Positions 33,220 to 42,083 of a stretch of 64,000 bases of DNA are shown piece by piece. The translations under genes were made by a program, and so were the position numbers. A model generated the notes under the pieces. That model made no database searches. It had not been told where the DNA came from and saw only the letters and a program-made list of their open reading frames with translations. The DNA is taken from NCBI GenBank assembly GCA_964420925.1, contig CAYQVB010000014.1, forward strand, positions 1 through 64,000, given 5' to 3'. Every line of letters starts with the position of its first letter. Position 1 is the stretch's first letter. This stretch comes from JAJEAD01 sp964420925. GTDB taxonomy: Bacteria > Pseudomonadota > Gammaproteobacteria > HK1.

Positions 33220-33933
33220 TTGCCCGCGAGTCCTTCGGTCGAACGCGAAGCGGAAGAGCAGCGCCGGCTCGCGGAGAACATTCCGCACCGCTTCGAATGC
33301 GAGGCGTTGCTCAGACGCTCGCTCACTCATCGCAGCGCCGGATCCGACAACAATGAACGTCTCGAGTTTCTCGGTGACGCCATCCTCAACTTCGTCGTAG
33401 CCGAGGCCCTGTATCACCGGATACCGCAGGCGCGCGAAGGGCTCCTCACCCGAACGCGGGCAGAACTGGTGCGCAGATCCTCCTTGGCCGGGTTGTCGCG
33501 CCGGATCGAGCTGGGAAAGGCCTTGAGACTCGGAGGGGGAGAGTTGAAGAGCGGAGGCAGGGATCGGGACTCGATCCTCGCCGATGCATTCGAGGCCCTG
33601 GTAGGCGCCTTCTATCTGGACGCAGGTCTCACGCCTTGCCGTTCATGGCTGCTCGACCTCCTCGCTGACCGGCTGGACCACGTCTCCAACGAGGAAACCG
33701 CGAAAGACCCCAAAACCGAGTTGCAGGAGATGCTGCAAGCCCGCGGCCTCCCTCTTCCCGCGTATGCGGTCCTCGAGGTCAGCGGCGCAGCGCATGAACA
33801 GAGCTTCACGGTCAGGTGCCGTGTGCCGGGCCTCGAAGAAACGGCGACGGGAACCGGAGGCAGCCGTCGCGAAGCCGAACAGTCCGCGGCCCGGAGATCA
33901 CTCGCTCTCCTGCGCGGCGAGCGCGGTCCGTGA
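33220..33933 (+). CDS. rnc: Ribonuclease III
   Basis: A 237-residue double-strand-specific RNase. The signature NERLEFLGDAILNFVVAEAL near residues 46-65 and the second catalytic element DSILADAFEALVGAFYLDAG are present. A dsRNA-binding domain follows from about residue 165 (DPKTELQEMLQARGL to GGSRREAEQSAARRSL). It matures rRNA and processes structured mRNAs. A TTG at 33220 gives the family length; the frame also overlaps lepB by chance. Its stop overlaps the GTG of era. Confidence 0.95.
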   Translation: MPASPSVEREAEEQRRLAENIPHRFECEALLRRSLTHRSAGSDNNERLEFLGDAILNFVVAEALYHRIPQAREGLLTRTRAELVRRSSLAGLSRRIELGKALRLGGGELKSGGRDRDSILADAFEALVGAFYLDAGLTPCRSWLLDLLADRLDHVSNEETAKDPKTELQEMLQARGLPLPAYAVLEVSGAAHEQSFTVRCRVPGLEETATGTGGSRREAEQSAARRSLALLRGERGP

Positions 33934-34871
33934 ACACCGACCAAAGCGATGCCGGATCTGCCGACGCCGCTTCGGGCGATGATCCGGAGTTTCGCAGCGG
34001 TCATGCCGCCATCCTGGGCCGCCCCAACGTCGGCAAATCGACACTGGTGAATCGCTTGCTCGGCCAGAAGCTCTCGATCACGTCCCGCAGACCGCAAACG
34101 ACCCGTCATCGAATCCTCGGCATCAAGACGACTCCGGGCTACCAGGTCGTGTACGTCGACACGCCGGGAATCCACCACGGCGGGGGACGCGCACTGAGCC
34201 GCTACATGAACCGGGCCGCGGTGGGCGCCCTGGATGACGGCGACGTGGTGGTTTTCATGATCGAGGCGGAGCGCTGGACGGAGGGAGACGAACGCGTGCT
34301 GCGCCACCTCCGCGAGACGCGCACTCCGATCATCGTTGGAATCAACAAGGTGGATCGCGTCCCCGACAAGTCGAGACTGCTTCCCTTCATGGCGGATGTT
34401 TCCGAACGCACCGGCCTCGACGAAGTGATCCCGCTTTCCGCCCGTCGAGGCGTCAACACCGATGTCCTCGAGTCACATGTCGTCGAGCGGCTGCCACGGG
34501 GAGAGCCACTCTATCCAGGCGACCAGTTGAGCGACCGAAGCGAACGATTCCTGAGCGCGGAGTTGATTCGCGAACAACTGACCGGCCGACTGAATCAGGA
34601 GCTCCCTTATCGTCTGAGCGTTGAAATCGAGCGATTTTCCGACGCGTCGGACCCGGTACGGGTCGCCGCGATCGTGTGGGTCGAGCGACGCAGCCAGAAA
34701 CCGATCGTCGTAGGTCGGGAGGGCGCCACGCTCAAGAGAGTCGGAACCCGTGCACGCCGGGAAATCGAATCGTTGCTCGGCCGACGTGTGCATCTCAACC
34801 TGTGGGTGAAGGTCAAGGCGGGCTGGTCGGATGACGAGCAGGCATTGAACAGAATGGGCTACGCCGAGTGA
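33930..34871 (+). CDS. era: GTPase Era, 30S ribosome assembly factor
   Basis: A 313-residue Ras-like GTPase with a C-terminal KH domain. G1 is GRPNVGKSTLVNRL near residue 32, G3 is VDTPGIH, G4 is NKVD and G5 is SARRG. The KH part runs through RSQKPIVVGREGATLKRVGT near residue 265. Era binds the 3' end of 16S rRNA. The GTG at 33930 overlaps the rnc stop (GTGA), the standard rnc-era coupling. About 20 Asp/Ser/Ala-rich residues precede the G domain. Confidence 0.96.
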   Translation: MNTDQSDAGSADAASGDDPEFRSGHAAILGRPNVGKSTLVNRLLGQKLSITSRRPQTTRHRILGIKTTPGYQVVYVDTPGIHHGGGRALSRYMNRAAVGALDDGDVVVFMIEAERWTEGDERVLRHLRETRTPIIVGINKVDRVPDKSRLLPFMADVSERTGLDEVIPLSARRGVNTDVLESHVVERLPRGEPLYPGDQLSDRSERFLSAELIREQLTGRLNQELPYRLSVEIERFSDASDPVRVAAIVWVERRSQKPIVVGREGATLKRVGTRARREIESLLGRRVHLNLWVKVKAGWSDDEQALNRMGYAE

Positions 34872-34890
34872 GGCCGGGAGCCCCGGGCAA

Positions 34891-35613
34891 ATGACCATCG
34901 CACAGCGCGTCGACCTGGATCCGTGCTTTGTCCTGCATCAGCGCCCCTGGCGGGAAACGAGCCTCATCATCGAAGTGTTCAGCACGCATTCCGGACGGCT
35001 CGGACTGGTCGCCCGAGGCGCCCGCAGGGCATCTTCTCCTCTGCGCGGATTGTTGCAGCCCTTCGTGCCGCTGCTCGCTTCGTGGTGGGATCGAGGGGAG
35101 CTGGGGACGCTCCGAGCGGCGGAACCCGATGGACTTCCGCTGCCTCTCTCCGGAAGAGGTCTCGCGGGCGGGCTCTATCTGAACGAACTGGTCATGCGTC
35201 TCACTCACCGCCATGACCCGCATCCCGAACTGCTGCGGGACTACCGGGAGGCATTGTCCGGCCTGCACGAAGGCAGGGACATCGAACCCGTGCTGCGCGT
35301 TTTCGAAAAGCGGCTCCTGAGTGCAATCGGGTACGGCCTTCTGCTCGAACGAGAGGCCGACAGTGACCTTCCGGTGCGAGACGGATTGCGCTATCGCTAC
35401 CTTCCGGAGCGGGGGCCGGTCGAAGAAGGGGAGGGCGAGGGTTCGGGCGTCGACGTTTCAGGAGCCACTCTGCTCGCGCTCTCCCGGGAACGACTGGAAT
35501 CGACCGTTCAGATGTTCGAGGCGAAGCGTCTGATGCGTTTCCTGCTCGAACGACTGCTCGGCCCCCGACCGCTCGCCAGTCGCATGCTGTTTCGGTCTCT
35601 CTCGAAGCACTGA
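34891..35613 (+). CDS. recO: DNA repair protein RecO
   Basis: A 240-residue RecFOR-pathway mediator that loads RecA onto SSB-coated DNA. The N-terminal OB-fold is clear: FVLHQRPWRETSLIIEVFS, GRLGLVARGARR and LRGLLQPFVPL. GLYLNELVMRLTHRHDPHPE near residue 91 matches the helical core. The C-terminal zinc-finger cysteines of some RecO proteins are absent, as in many proteobacteria. It closes the protease-lepB-rnc-era-recO run and is convergent with rne, 32 bp apart. Confidence 0.95.
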   Translation: MTIAQRVDLDPCFVLHQRPWRETSLIIEVFSTHSGRLGLVARGARRASSPLRGLLQPFVPLLASWWDRGELGTLRAAEPDGLPLPLSGRGLAGGLYLNELVMRLTHRHDPHPELLRDYREALSGLHEGRDIEPVLRVFEKRLLSAIGYGLLLEREADSDLPVRDGLRYRYLPERGPVEEGEGEGSGVDVSGATLLALSRERLESTVQMFEAKRLMRFLLERLLGPRPLASRMLFRSLSKH

Positions 35614-35645
35614 GTCGCTTCCGGTCCTCCACCCACCGCGTCGAG

Positions 35646-37991
35646 TCATCCCCCCGCATCCGCCTCGGCCCGGGGCCGCGGGTCGGCAGCGTCGCCGTTT
35701 GCGGGTGTCTGGCTCGAGGTCGAGGCCGTGGAAGCAGAAATCGGGCTCTCCGACCCGCGCGGTGCGGTTTCGGCCGGCGAGCTCGAAGATGCAGCCGGCG
35801 TGGTCGCCGGTGCTTCCCCCGCAGAAGCGTCGGCAGAGAGGTCTTTGGACGAGTCTCCCGTCTGCGCGGCGCCGAGCATCGTTTCAGAGGCGGAAGCGGC
35901 GCTCGAGGTCGCCGACCGGCCGGAGTCCTCGCGGTGGCGGCCACGTCCTCCGCGCCGCCCTCGCCTCGATCGCCCCTGCGAGGAAGAGCGCTCCGAAGAG
36001 GGAGATCGCGCAGAAGAGGGAGAAGATTGGAGAGCAGGAGAATGAGTCTCGGATCCCTGCCTGGCACGGCCCCGGCCCGCGGGATCACCGGCGCCGCCCC
36101 TCGCGCTTCGCGCTGCCCGCGGGGGCGTCTCTTCACGCCGCGTTGACGGGGTGCTGCGGCGGGAGCCGGCCGGCCTTCCTTCTCCGCCGGTCCGCCGCGG
36201 CCCCCGTCTACCGCCTCGCCGGGAGGCTCCTCTGCGGGAGGGGGTGGCGGCAGACGCCGTCGACCGCGCTCCGGACGGAGCGAAGGCATTGGCGAGAAGG
36301 GCGACCATGCGGGTCAGGAACCCGTCGCGTCGCGCTTCGAAGGAATCGGATTCCGGCGCCACGGAAGGAGGAGGGGGAGGCACATCGGGCATCGGCGCCT
36401 TCACCACCGGTTCGGACCGGGTTCGCGCATCCGCCGCGACGACGAATTCCGGGAGCCCCGGTCCTTCTTCGTCGAGCTCGAAGCTCGCCCGATAGTGGGA
36501 TTCGTGGTCGCGATCATTGGCGCGAATCCTCTCCACGCTGTAGCTCGATGCGGCGCGCTCGGGACTCGGCAGCATGATCACGACCACATCGTATTGCTGT
36601 TCGATTTCCCAGATCGCGGCTCGTTTTTCGTTCAACAGGTAGGTGCCGACCTCCATCGGCAAGCGAGCCAGGATTCTTCCCGTGTTTCCCTTCATCGCCT
36701 CCTCTTCGACGAGGCGCAGCACCGACAGCGCCAGCGATTCCGGGCTTCGAATCTGCCCTTGCCCGTTGCAGGCGGGGCAGATGCCCAGACTCGACTCGCC
36801 GAGCGAAGGGCGCAGTCGCTGTCGCGACATCTCGAGCAGTCCGAAGCGCGAGATCCTTCCGGTTTGAACGCGCGCCCGGTCCCGTTCGAGCGCTTCCCGA
36901 ATCCGGTTTTCGACTGCTCTCTGATTCTTCGGCGGACCCATGTCGATGAAATCGATGACGATGAGTCCCCCTATGTCCCTCAGGCGCAGTTGCCTCGCGA
37001 TTTCGTCCGCCGCCTCGAGGTTGGTGTTCAGCGCGGTCTCTTCGATATCCGCTCCTTTCGTAGCGCGGGCGGAATTGATGTCGATGGACACCAGCGCTTC
37101 GGTGTGATCGATGACGATCGCGCCTCCCGAAGGCAGGCGCACGCTGTGGTTGAACGCCGCTTCGATCTGGCTCTCGATCTGGAAGCGCGAGAACAGGGGC
37201 ACCTTGCCGCGATAGAGTTTCACCCGGGACGCGTTCTGGGGCATGACCTGGGACATGAAGGCATGTGCCTCGGCATGCATCTCCGGTACATCGATCAGGA
37301 TCTCGCCAATGTCCTGGTTGAAGTAGTCCCGAATCGCGCGAATGATGACGTTGCTTTCCTGGTACACCAGGAAGGGAGCCTCCCGCTCCCTGGATGCGGT
37401 CTCGATCGCGGTCCAGAGCTTGAGCAGATAGTCGAGGTCCCATTGCAGCTCTTCCGCCGAACGGCCGACCCCCGCGGTGCGCACGATGAGACCCATGCCT
37501 TCGGGCACGCTCAGGGTGCTCAGAATCTCGCGCAGCTCACCTCGCTCGCTGCCTTCGACCCGCCGTGATATTCCTCCCGCGCGCGGATTGTTCGGCATCA
37601 GGACGAGATAGCGTCCGGCGAGACTCGGGAAGGTGGTGAGTGCGGCCCCCTTGCTGCCGCGTTCTTCCTTGTCGACCTGAACCAGGAATTCCTGACCGAC
37701 CTCGAGCGCGCTCTGAATGCTTCGCCGCTTGCCGGCGCTGCCTTCTTCGTCGGGACGAAAATGCTCGCGCGCCACCTCCTTGAGCGGCAGGAAACCCTGG
37801 CGTTCCGCGCCGTAGTCGACGAACGCCGCCTCGAGGCTGGGTTCTATTCGGGTGACTTTCCCTTTGTAAATGCTCGCCTTCTTCTGGCTGTGGGACGCGA
37901 CCTCGATATCGACGTCAAGAAGGTGTTGTCCTTCTACCGTCGCCACCCGCAGCTCTTCGGGCTGGGTGGCGTTTATCAACATCCGTTTCAT
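35646..37991 (-). CDS. rne: Ribonuclease E
   Basis: A 781-residue endoribonuclease, the core of the RNA degradosome. The S1 domain spans about residues 38-120 (YKGKVTRIEPSLEAAFVDYG). The catalytic metal region includes IVIDFIDM near residue 346. The zinc-link cysteines are in CPACNGQGQ near residue 405. From about residue 560 the protein is low-complexity: Arg/Gly-rich blocks (RRGGRRGPRRTGG, RSRRGRRGGRG) that would bind RNA, then a Ser/Ala/acidic tail. It is shorter than E. coli RNase E (1061) and I see no clear degradosome microdomains. The ATG at 37991 has GAGGAA upstream. Confidence 0.95.
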   Translation of the reverse strand: MKRMLINATQPEELRVATVEGQHLLDVDIEVASHSQKKASIYKGKVTRIEPSLEAAFVDYGAERQGFLPLKEVAREHFRPDEEGSAGKRRSIQSALEVGQEFLVQVDKEERGSKGAALTTFPSLAGRYLVLMPNNPRAGGISRRVEGSERGELREILSTLSVPEGMGLIVRTAGVGRSAEELQWDLDYLLKLWTAIETASREREAPFLVYQESNVIIRAIRDYFNQDIGEILIDVPEMHAEAHAFMSQVMPQNASRVKLYRGKVPLFSRFQIESQIEAAFNHSVRLPSGGAIVIDHTEALVSIDINSARATKGADIEETALNTNLEAADEIARQLRLRDIGGLIVIDFIDMGPPKNQRAVENRIREALERDRARVQTGRISRFGLLEMSRQRLRPSLGESSLGICPACNGQGQIRSPESLALSVLRLVEEEAMKGNTGRILARLPMEVGTYLLNEKRAAIWEIEQQYDVVVIMLPSPERAASSYSVERIRANDRDHESHYRASFELDEEGPGLPEFVVAADARTRSEPVVKAPMPDVPPPPPSVAPESDSFEARRDGFLTRMVALLANAFAPSGARSTASAATPSRRGASRRGGRRGPRRTGGEGRPAGSRRSTPSTRREETPPRAARSARGGAGDPAGRGRARQGSETHSPALQSSPSSARSPSSERSSSQGRSRRGRRGGRGRHREDSGRSATSSAASASETMLGAAQTGDSSKDLSADASAGEAPATTPAASSSSPAETAPRGSESPISASTASTSSQTPANGDAADPRPRAEADAGG

Positions 37992-38731
37992 GATTTCCTC
38001 GGTTGGCATCGGACTCGCCCCGAGGGCGAATCCGCGTGTTCGGGTACCCAGCGGCACCTCCGCGAGGGGCGGTGGGCGCAGGACGAGCGACGAGGAGCGC
38101 CATGCGCCCGGCGAATCCGGAGCGGGCGTCGTCGGAGCGAGGTGCTCGGGGCGAGAGCGAAGGATGCGGGGCAATCGGCGTTCCGAGCCGGATGCCGCCC
38201 TTGCGCGACGTCATCGAACGCCGGCCCTCACCGGCCTCCGATCCGAGCCCACTCTTCCCGAGCGTCCGTGGTCGAAGCGAGACCGCCATTCCAGTGGCTA
38301 CCCGTCCCCTCAAAGCGAAATCGGTTTGAGTCTGCCTCGTATCGGTGTCTTGAAAGCCGTTGTGCTCCGACCGATGCCCCGGGACACGATTCTCGAGCGC
38401 TCACCCATCGGGTTGCGCTTCGCGCTCACGCGTCGTTGCGATTCGATTTCCTCCGGTCTCCGGCGCCACGCACGGGTTCCCGCTGCGAAACGCGGCGCAG
38501 ACCGGGACGACGCATTCTAGCCGGGGAGCCGATTGACGGCAAACCCACCGTCGACGGCATGGGTGCGGGACCAAGGTGGAAATGGCGAAACGGCACGGAG
38601 GTGCCCGCTCGCTCGTCCTTCATCGCTACCATCACCGCCGGTGGATTCCCTTGATTGACGGGAATCCACCCGAGAGCTTCGCCTGCACCGGCCGGCTGCG
38701 AAGCCCGAGTGCTATCATTCTTCGCGCTGCC
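37992..38731. other. Divergent intergenic region, rne / rluC (740 bp)
   Basis: This long gap should hold the rne promoter and 5' leader (minus strand) and the rluC promoter (plus strand). The open frames crossing it show no recognisable family and look like GC-rich chance frames. In E. coli the rne leader is about 360 nt and mediates feedback by RNase E. A leader of similar kind would fit here but is not demonstrated. A perfect hairpin at 38640-38670 is listed separately. Confidence 0.5.
38640..38670. repeat. Perfect 11-bp inverted repeat upstream of rluC
   Basis: GGTGGATTCCC (38640-38650) pairs with GGGAATCCACC (38660-38670) around a 9-nt loop, 61 bp before the rluC ATG. No T-run follows. 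It could be an operator, an RNA stem in the rluC leader or a processing site. Confidence 0.55.
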
Positions 38732-39712
38732 ATGGAGCCTCACCCCCTGCAAACGAATCCGGCGCACGAGATTCGCATCGAGCCCGACGGTGCGGGCCAG
38801 CGCATCGACAATTTCCTTCGCACCACATTGAAGGGCGTGCCCAAGTCGCACATCTACCGGATCCTCCGCCGTGGCGAAGTTCGCGTGAATCGCGCGCGCA
38901 TTCGGCAGCACTACCGACTCCGCACCGGAGATACGGTGCGCATTCCCCCTCTGCGTACCGGGAGTGGGACGCCCGAGCTCGTCGCCGGGCCGCGCGTACT
39001 GCAAATGCTGGAGCGTTGCATCGTGTACGAGGACGCGGACCTCCTTGCCCTGAACAAACCGGCCGGCATCGCAGTTCACGGCGGCAGCGGTCTGCGTCTC
39101 GGCGTCATCGAGGGGCTGCGTTGCCTGCGACCGGAGCTCCGTTTTCTCGATCTGGTGCACCGACTCGACCGCGACACCTCCGGAATGCTGTTGATCGCCA
39201 AACGACGGGGCTCGCTGACCGCGCTGCACCGCGCGTTCCGGGAGGGCCGCGTGGACAAGCGTTACTGGGTACTAGTGATGGGGCGCTTCGACCGCGCCCG
39301 CCGTGTCGACCGACCCCTCGCGAAGGGCATCCTGAGATCGGGGGAGAGAATGGTGAAGGTTTCGCAGGCAGGACAGGCCTCCACGACGGATTTCCTTCCC
39401 GTTGCCCAGGGTCGTGACTGCTCACTGCTCGAGGCGCGTCCGCGCACCGGGCGCACTCACCAGATTCGCGTCCACGCCGCCGATACCGGCCATCCGGTAG
39501 CGGGAGATTCCAGGTACGGCGACCGGGACTTCAACCGGCGCCTCGAACGCGTCGGCCTGCGTCGCATGTTCCTGCATGCTCACGCGCTGCGCGTTCGGGA
39601 GAGCGCCGGCGTCCGGCGCCTCGCTCTCGAGGCCCCATTGGGGCCGGAACTGCAACGCGTGCTCGAGGCTCTCGGGCTGCACATCCCCGTGCGGCTCGCC
39701 CCGCATGCCTGA
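38732..39712 (+). CDS. rluC: 23S rRNA pseudouridine synthase RluC/RluD family
   Basis: A 326-residue pseudouridine synthase. An S4 RNA-binding domain (about residues 18-75: QRIDNFLRTTLKGVPKSHIY, VNRARIRQHYRLRTGDTVRI) precedes the catalytic domain. The catalytic Asp is in HRLDRDTSGMLLIAK near residue 150; RPRTGRTHQIRVHAA follows. The position next to rne and before maf matches E. coli rluC (pseudouridines 955, 2504 and 2580), so RluC is preferred over RluD. It overlaps the sppA start by 8 bp. Confidence 0.93.
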   Translation: MEPHPLQTNPAHEIRIEPDGAGQRIDNFLRTTLKGVPKSHIYRILRRGEVRVNRARIRQHYRLRTGDTVRIPPLRTGSGTPELVAGPRVLQMLERCIVYEDADLLALNKPAGIAVHGGSGLRLGVIEGLRCLRPELRFLDLVHRLDRDTSGMLLIAKRRGSLTALHRAFREGRVDKRYWVLVMGRFDRARRVDRPLAKGILRSGERMVKVSQAGQASTTDFLPVAQGRDCSLLEARPRTGRTHQIRVHAADTGHPVAGDSRYGDRDFNRRLERVGLRRMFLHAHALRVRESAGVRRLALEAPLGPELQRVLEALGLHIPVRLAPHA

Positions 39713-40697
39713 GGAAGCACCCACATCCGCCCCTGACCCTGCGGATTCGCTTCCTCTCCGGGGAACGCCGCAGTGGGAACGCGATCTCATCGAGCGTCTC
39801 GCGTTCGAGTCGCTGATCGAGCGGCGGCGCGCGCGCCGCTGGAAATGGGCCTTCAGGTTCGCACTGCTCGCGTTTGTCGCGGTGGTCGCCGTCTTGTGGC
39901 TCGCTCCCGAGTGGCCCGGCTCCGGTCCGGGCGGCTCTCACAGTGCGCTCGTCGACGTTCGAGGAGTAATCAGCGAGGCCGGAGGTGAGAGCGCGGACCG
40001 GATCGTCGCGTCTCTGCGTGCCGCCTTCGAGGACTCCGGCACGGCAGGCGTCATTCTGCGCATCAACAGTCCGGGCGGCAGTCCGGTCCAGGCCGGATAC
40101 ATCAACGACGAGATCGTTCGTCTTCGCGAGCTGCATCCGGATACCCCGTTGTACGCGGTAATCGTCGATGTCGCGGTTTCCGGCGGCTACTACGTTGCCT
40201 CCGCCGCGGACGAGATCTATGCGAGCCGATCCAGCGTCGTCGGCTCCATCGGGGTGCAGATGAACGGATTCGGGTTCGTCGGAGCGATGGACAAGCTCGG
40301 GGTGGAAAGGCGTCTGCTCACTGCGGGAGAACACAAGGGCTTGCTGGACCCTTTCCTGCCCGCCCGGGACGAGGAGGTCGCGCATCTCCGATCGCTCCTC
40401 GAACAGGTGCACGAGCAATTCATCGAGGTCGTGAAGCGGGGCCGGGGCGACAGACTCGCCGAAAGCGAGGACCTGTTCAGCGGCCTCATCTGGACCGGCG
40501 CACAGGCCGCCGAGCTCGGCCTGGTGGACGCTTTCGGCAGCACCGGCTACGTGGCGAGAGAGGTCATCGGCGCGGAAGAAATCGTCGATTTCACGCCCCG
40601 CCCCTCGCATCTGGAAGCCATTGCGGAGCACCTCGGCGTGGGCCTGGCCCGCGTGCTGGGCGTGGAACTCGGGCTATCTTCGGCACGCCTCCAGTAG
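39705..40697 (+). CDS. sppA: Signal peptide peptidase SppA-type S49 membrane protease (36K form)
   Basis: A 330-residue membrane-anchored serine protease. One N-terminal membrane segment (about residues 48-65, FRFALLAFVAVVAVLWLA) is followed by one S49 domain. The Ser nucleophile is in DVAVSGGYYVASAADEIYA and the catalytic Lys in TAGEHKGLLDPF. Short SppA forms digest released signal peptides as homo-oligomers. It is coupled to rluC by an 8-bp overlap and runs 24 bp into the convergent maf gene. E. coli lacks a gene here, but pseudomonads place sppA at this spot. Confidence 0.93.
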   Translation: MPEEAPTSAPDPADSLPLRGTPQWERDLIERLAFESLIERRRARRWKWAFRFALLAFVAVVAVLWLAPEWPGSGPGGSHSALVDVRGVISEAGGESADRIVASLRAAFEDSGTAGVILRINSPGGSPVQAGYINDEIVRLRELHPDTPLYAVIVDVAVSGGYYVASAADEIYASRSSVVGSIGVQMNGFGFVGAMDKLGVERRLLTAGEHKGLLDPFLPARDEEVAHLRSLLEQVHEQFIEVVKRGRGDRLAESEDLFSGLIWTGAQAAELGLVDAFGSTGYVAREVIGAEEIVDFTPRPSHLEAIAEHLGVGLARVLGVELGLSSARLQ

Positions 40698-41267
40698 AGG
40701 ATCGATTCCCTCACGCCTCAGCATCGACACCAGCGCGATCAGGGGCAGCCCGATGAGGGCCGAAGGATCCTCTCCCTCCATGCGCTGAAACAGGGCCACG
40801 CCCAAGCCTTCGGCCCGGAACCCCCCGGCACAATCGTAGGGCTTTTCCGCGCGCACATAGGCTTCCACCTGTGCCTCGTCCAAGGGCCGGAAGTGCACAC
40901 CGTACTCCACCACTTCGCTTTGCATCTCCCCGCTTGCGGCGTTCAGGAGGGCCACTCCGGTCAGAAAGCGCACCCGCCGGCCCCCGGCAAGCCGGAGCTG
41001 GCGAACGTTGGCCTCATGGCTCCCGGGTTTACCCATGATACGGTTGTCGAGCACCGCCGCTTGATCCGAGCCGACAATCAGGGCCCGGGGACGAAGGGGA
41101 GCCACGGCTCGCGCCTTGAGACGGGCGAGGCGCGCGACCATCGTCCGGGGAGACTCATCGTCCATCGGACGCTCGTCGACGCCGGGCGATACGGTGTCGA
41201 ATCGGAGCCCGAGGCGCGAAAGCAGCTCCCGGCGATAGGGAGAAGACGATGCGAGGACGATGTCCAT
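40674..41267 (-). CDS. yceF: Maf/YceF family nucleotide pyrophosphatase
   Basis: A 197-residue Maf-type house-cleaning pyrophosphatase. The signature SSSPYRRELLSRLGL at residues 7-21 binds the triphosphate. SDQAAVLDNRIMGKPG and CAGGFRAEGLGVALFQRMEG follow the family. Position next to yceD-rpmF matches E. coli yceF, whose product hydrolyses 7-methyl-GTP; that specificity is inferred. The ATG at 41267 starts exactly at the family N-terminus (MDIVLASSS). It is divergent from yceD and overlaps sppA tail to tail. Confidence 0.93.
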   Translation of the reverse strand: MDIVLASSSPYRRELLSRLGLRFDTVSPGVDERPMDDESPRTMVARLARLKARAVAPLRPRALIVGSDQAAVLDNRIMGKPGSHEANVRQLRLAGGRRVRFLTGVALLNAASGEMQSEVVEYGVHFRPLDEAQVEAYVRAEKPYDCAGGFRAEGLGVALFQRMEGEDPSALIGLPLIALVSMLRREGIDPLLEACRR

Positions 41268-41378
41268 CCGACCGATCTCGAGGTTCCGCCAAGGTCCACA
41301 GTGTATTGGTTCCGCTCGAAATCGGGTGGCACCCTCACTTTGACACCATGTTTTCGACCTCAGTAGTATCAAACGCTT

Positions 41379-41891
41379 ATGTTGCCCCGATTCTGCAATC
41401 CGGATCTGCTCGCCTCGCGGGAAGAACGCCTGAGCGGCGCCCTCCCGGCCGGCTGGCTCGATCGCCTTCCGCAAGCGGTGGATCGTGCGGCGGATCCGGT
41501 TCGCGTGAACCTGGATTTCAGGCGAGACGCGATGGGGCGGACCAGCATCGGCGGCCGCCTGGAGGTTCCGGTCCGATTGATCTGCCAGCGCTGTCTCGAG
41601 TCCTTCGAGGTCAATCTCGACGCCACGCTCGATGTGCTCGTCGTGCGCTCCGAAGGAGAGGCCGCAGCGAGACACCGGGGCGGGGAAGCGGTCCACATCG
41701 AGGGCGACTTCCTGTCTCTGGTCGACTTGATTGAAGACGAACTGCTGCTTGCCCTTCCCATGCATGCTTCGCACCCGCCGGGACAGTGCACCGCGCCGGC
41801 CATCCCTGCGTCGCGCAGCGCCGATCCCGACGCCGCGCCGCCGGGCTCCCTGTCCGGTCTCGCAGAACTCATTCATTCCACACCGACATGA
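41379..41891 (+). CDS. yceD: DUF177 protein YceD, 23S rRNA accumulation protein
   Basis: A 170-residue DUF177 protein. The conserved core is RTSIGGRLEVPVRLICQRCL near residues 50-69, followed by SFEVNLDATLDVLVV and a metal-free acidic stretch DFLSLVDLIEDELLLALPM. YceD is needed for normal 23S rRNA levels in plants and bacteria, with unclear mechanism. rpmF (ribosomal protein L32) follows 9 bp later, the near-universal partner. Confidence 0.9.
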   Translation: MLPRFCNPDLLASREERLSGALPAGWLDRLPQAVDRAADPVRVNLDFRRDAMGRTSIGGRLEVPVRLICQRCLESFEVNLDATLDVLVVRSEGEAAARHRGGEAVHIEGDFLSLVDLIEDELLLALPMHASHPPGQCTAPAIPASRSADPDAAPPGSLSGLAELIHSTPT

Positions 41892-41900
41892 GGAAACCCC

Positions 41901-42080
41901 ATGGCTGTATCACAGCGAAAGAAATCCACGTCTCGCCGCAACATGCGCCGCGCTCACCAGGCGCTGCGTTCGCCGACGCTCTCCGAGGACCCCACGACCG
42001 GCGAGAAACATCTGCGCCACCACATCAGCCCGGACGGCTACTATCGCGGGCGCAAGGTCCTGGAAACGGGGGACGAGTAG
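41901..42080 (+). CDS. rpmF: 50S ribosomal protein L32
   Basis: A 59-residue protein starting MAVSQRKKSTSRRNMRRAHQ, the standard L32 text. The centre TGEKHLRHHISPDGYYRGRK matches the proteobacterial form without the four zinc cysteines. It lies 9 bp after yceD and 3 bp before the plsX start, the conserved yceD-rpmF-plsX order linking ribosome supply to lipid synthesis. Confidence 0.97.
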   Translation: MAVSQRKKSTSRRNMRRAHQALRSPTLSEDPTTGEKHLRHHISPDGYYRGRKVLETGDE

Positions 42081-42083
42081 CGC

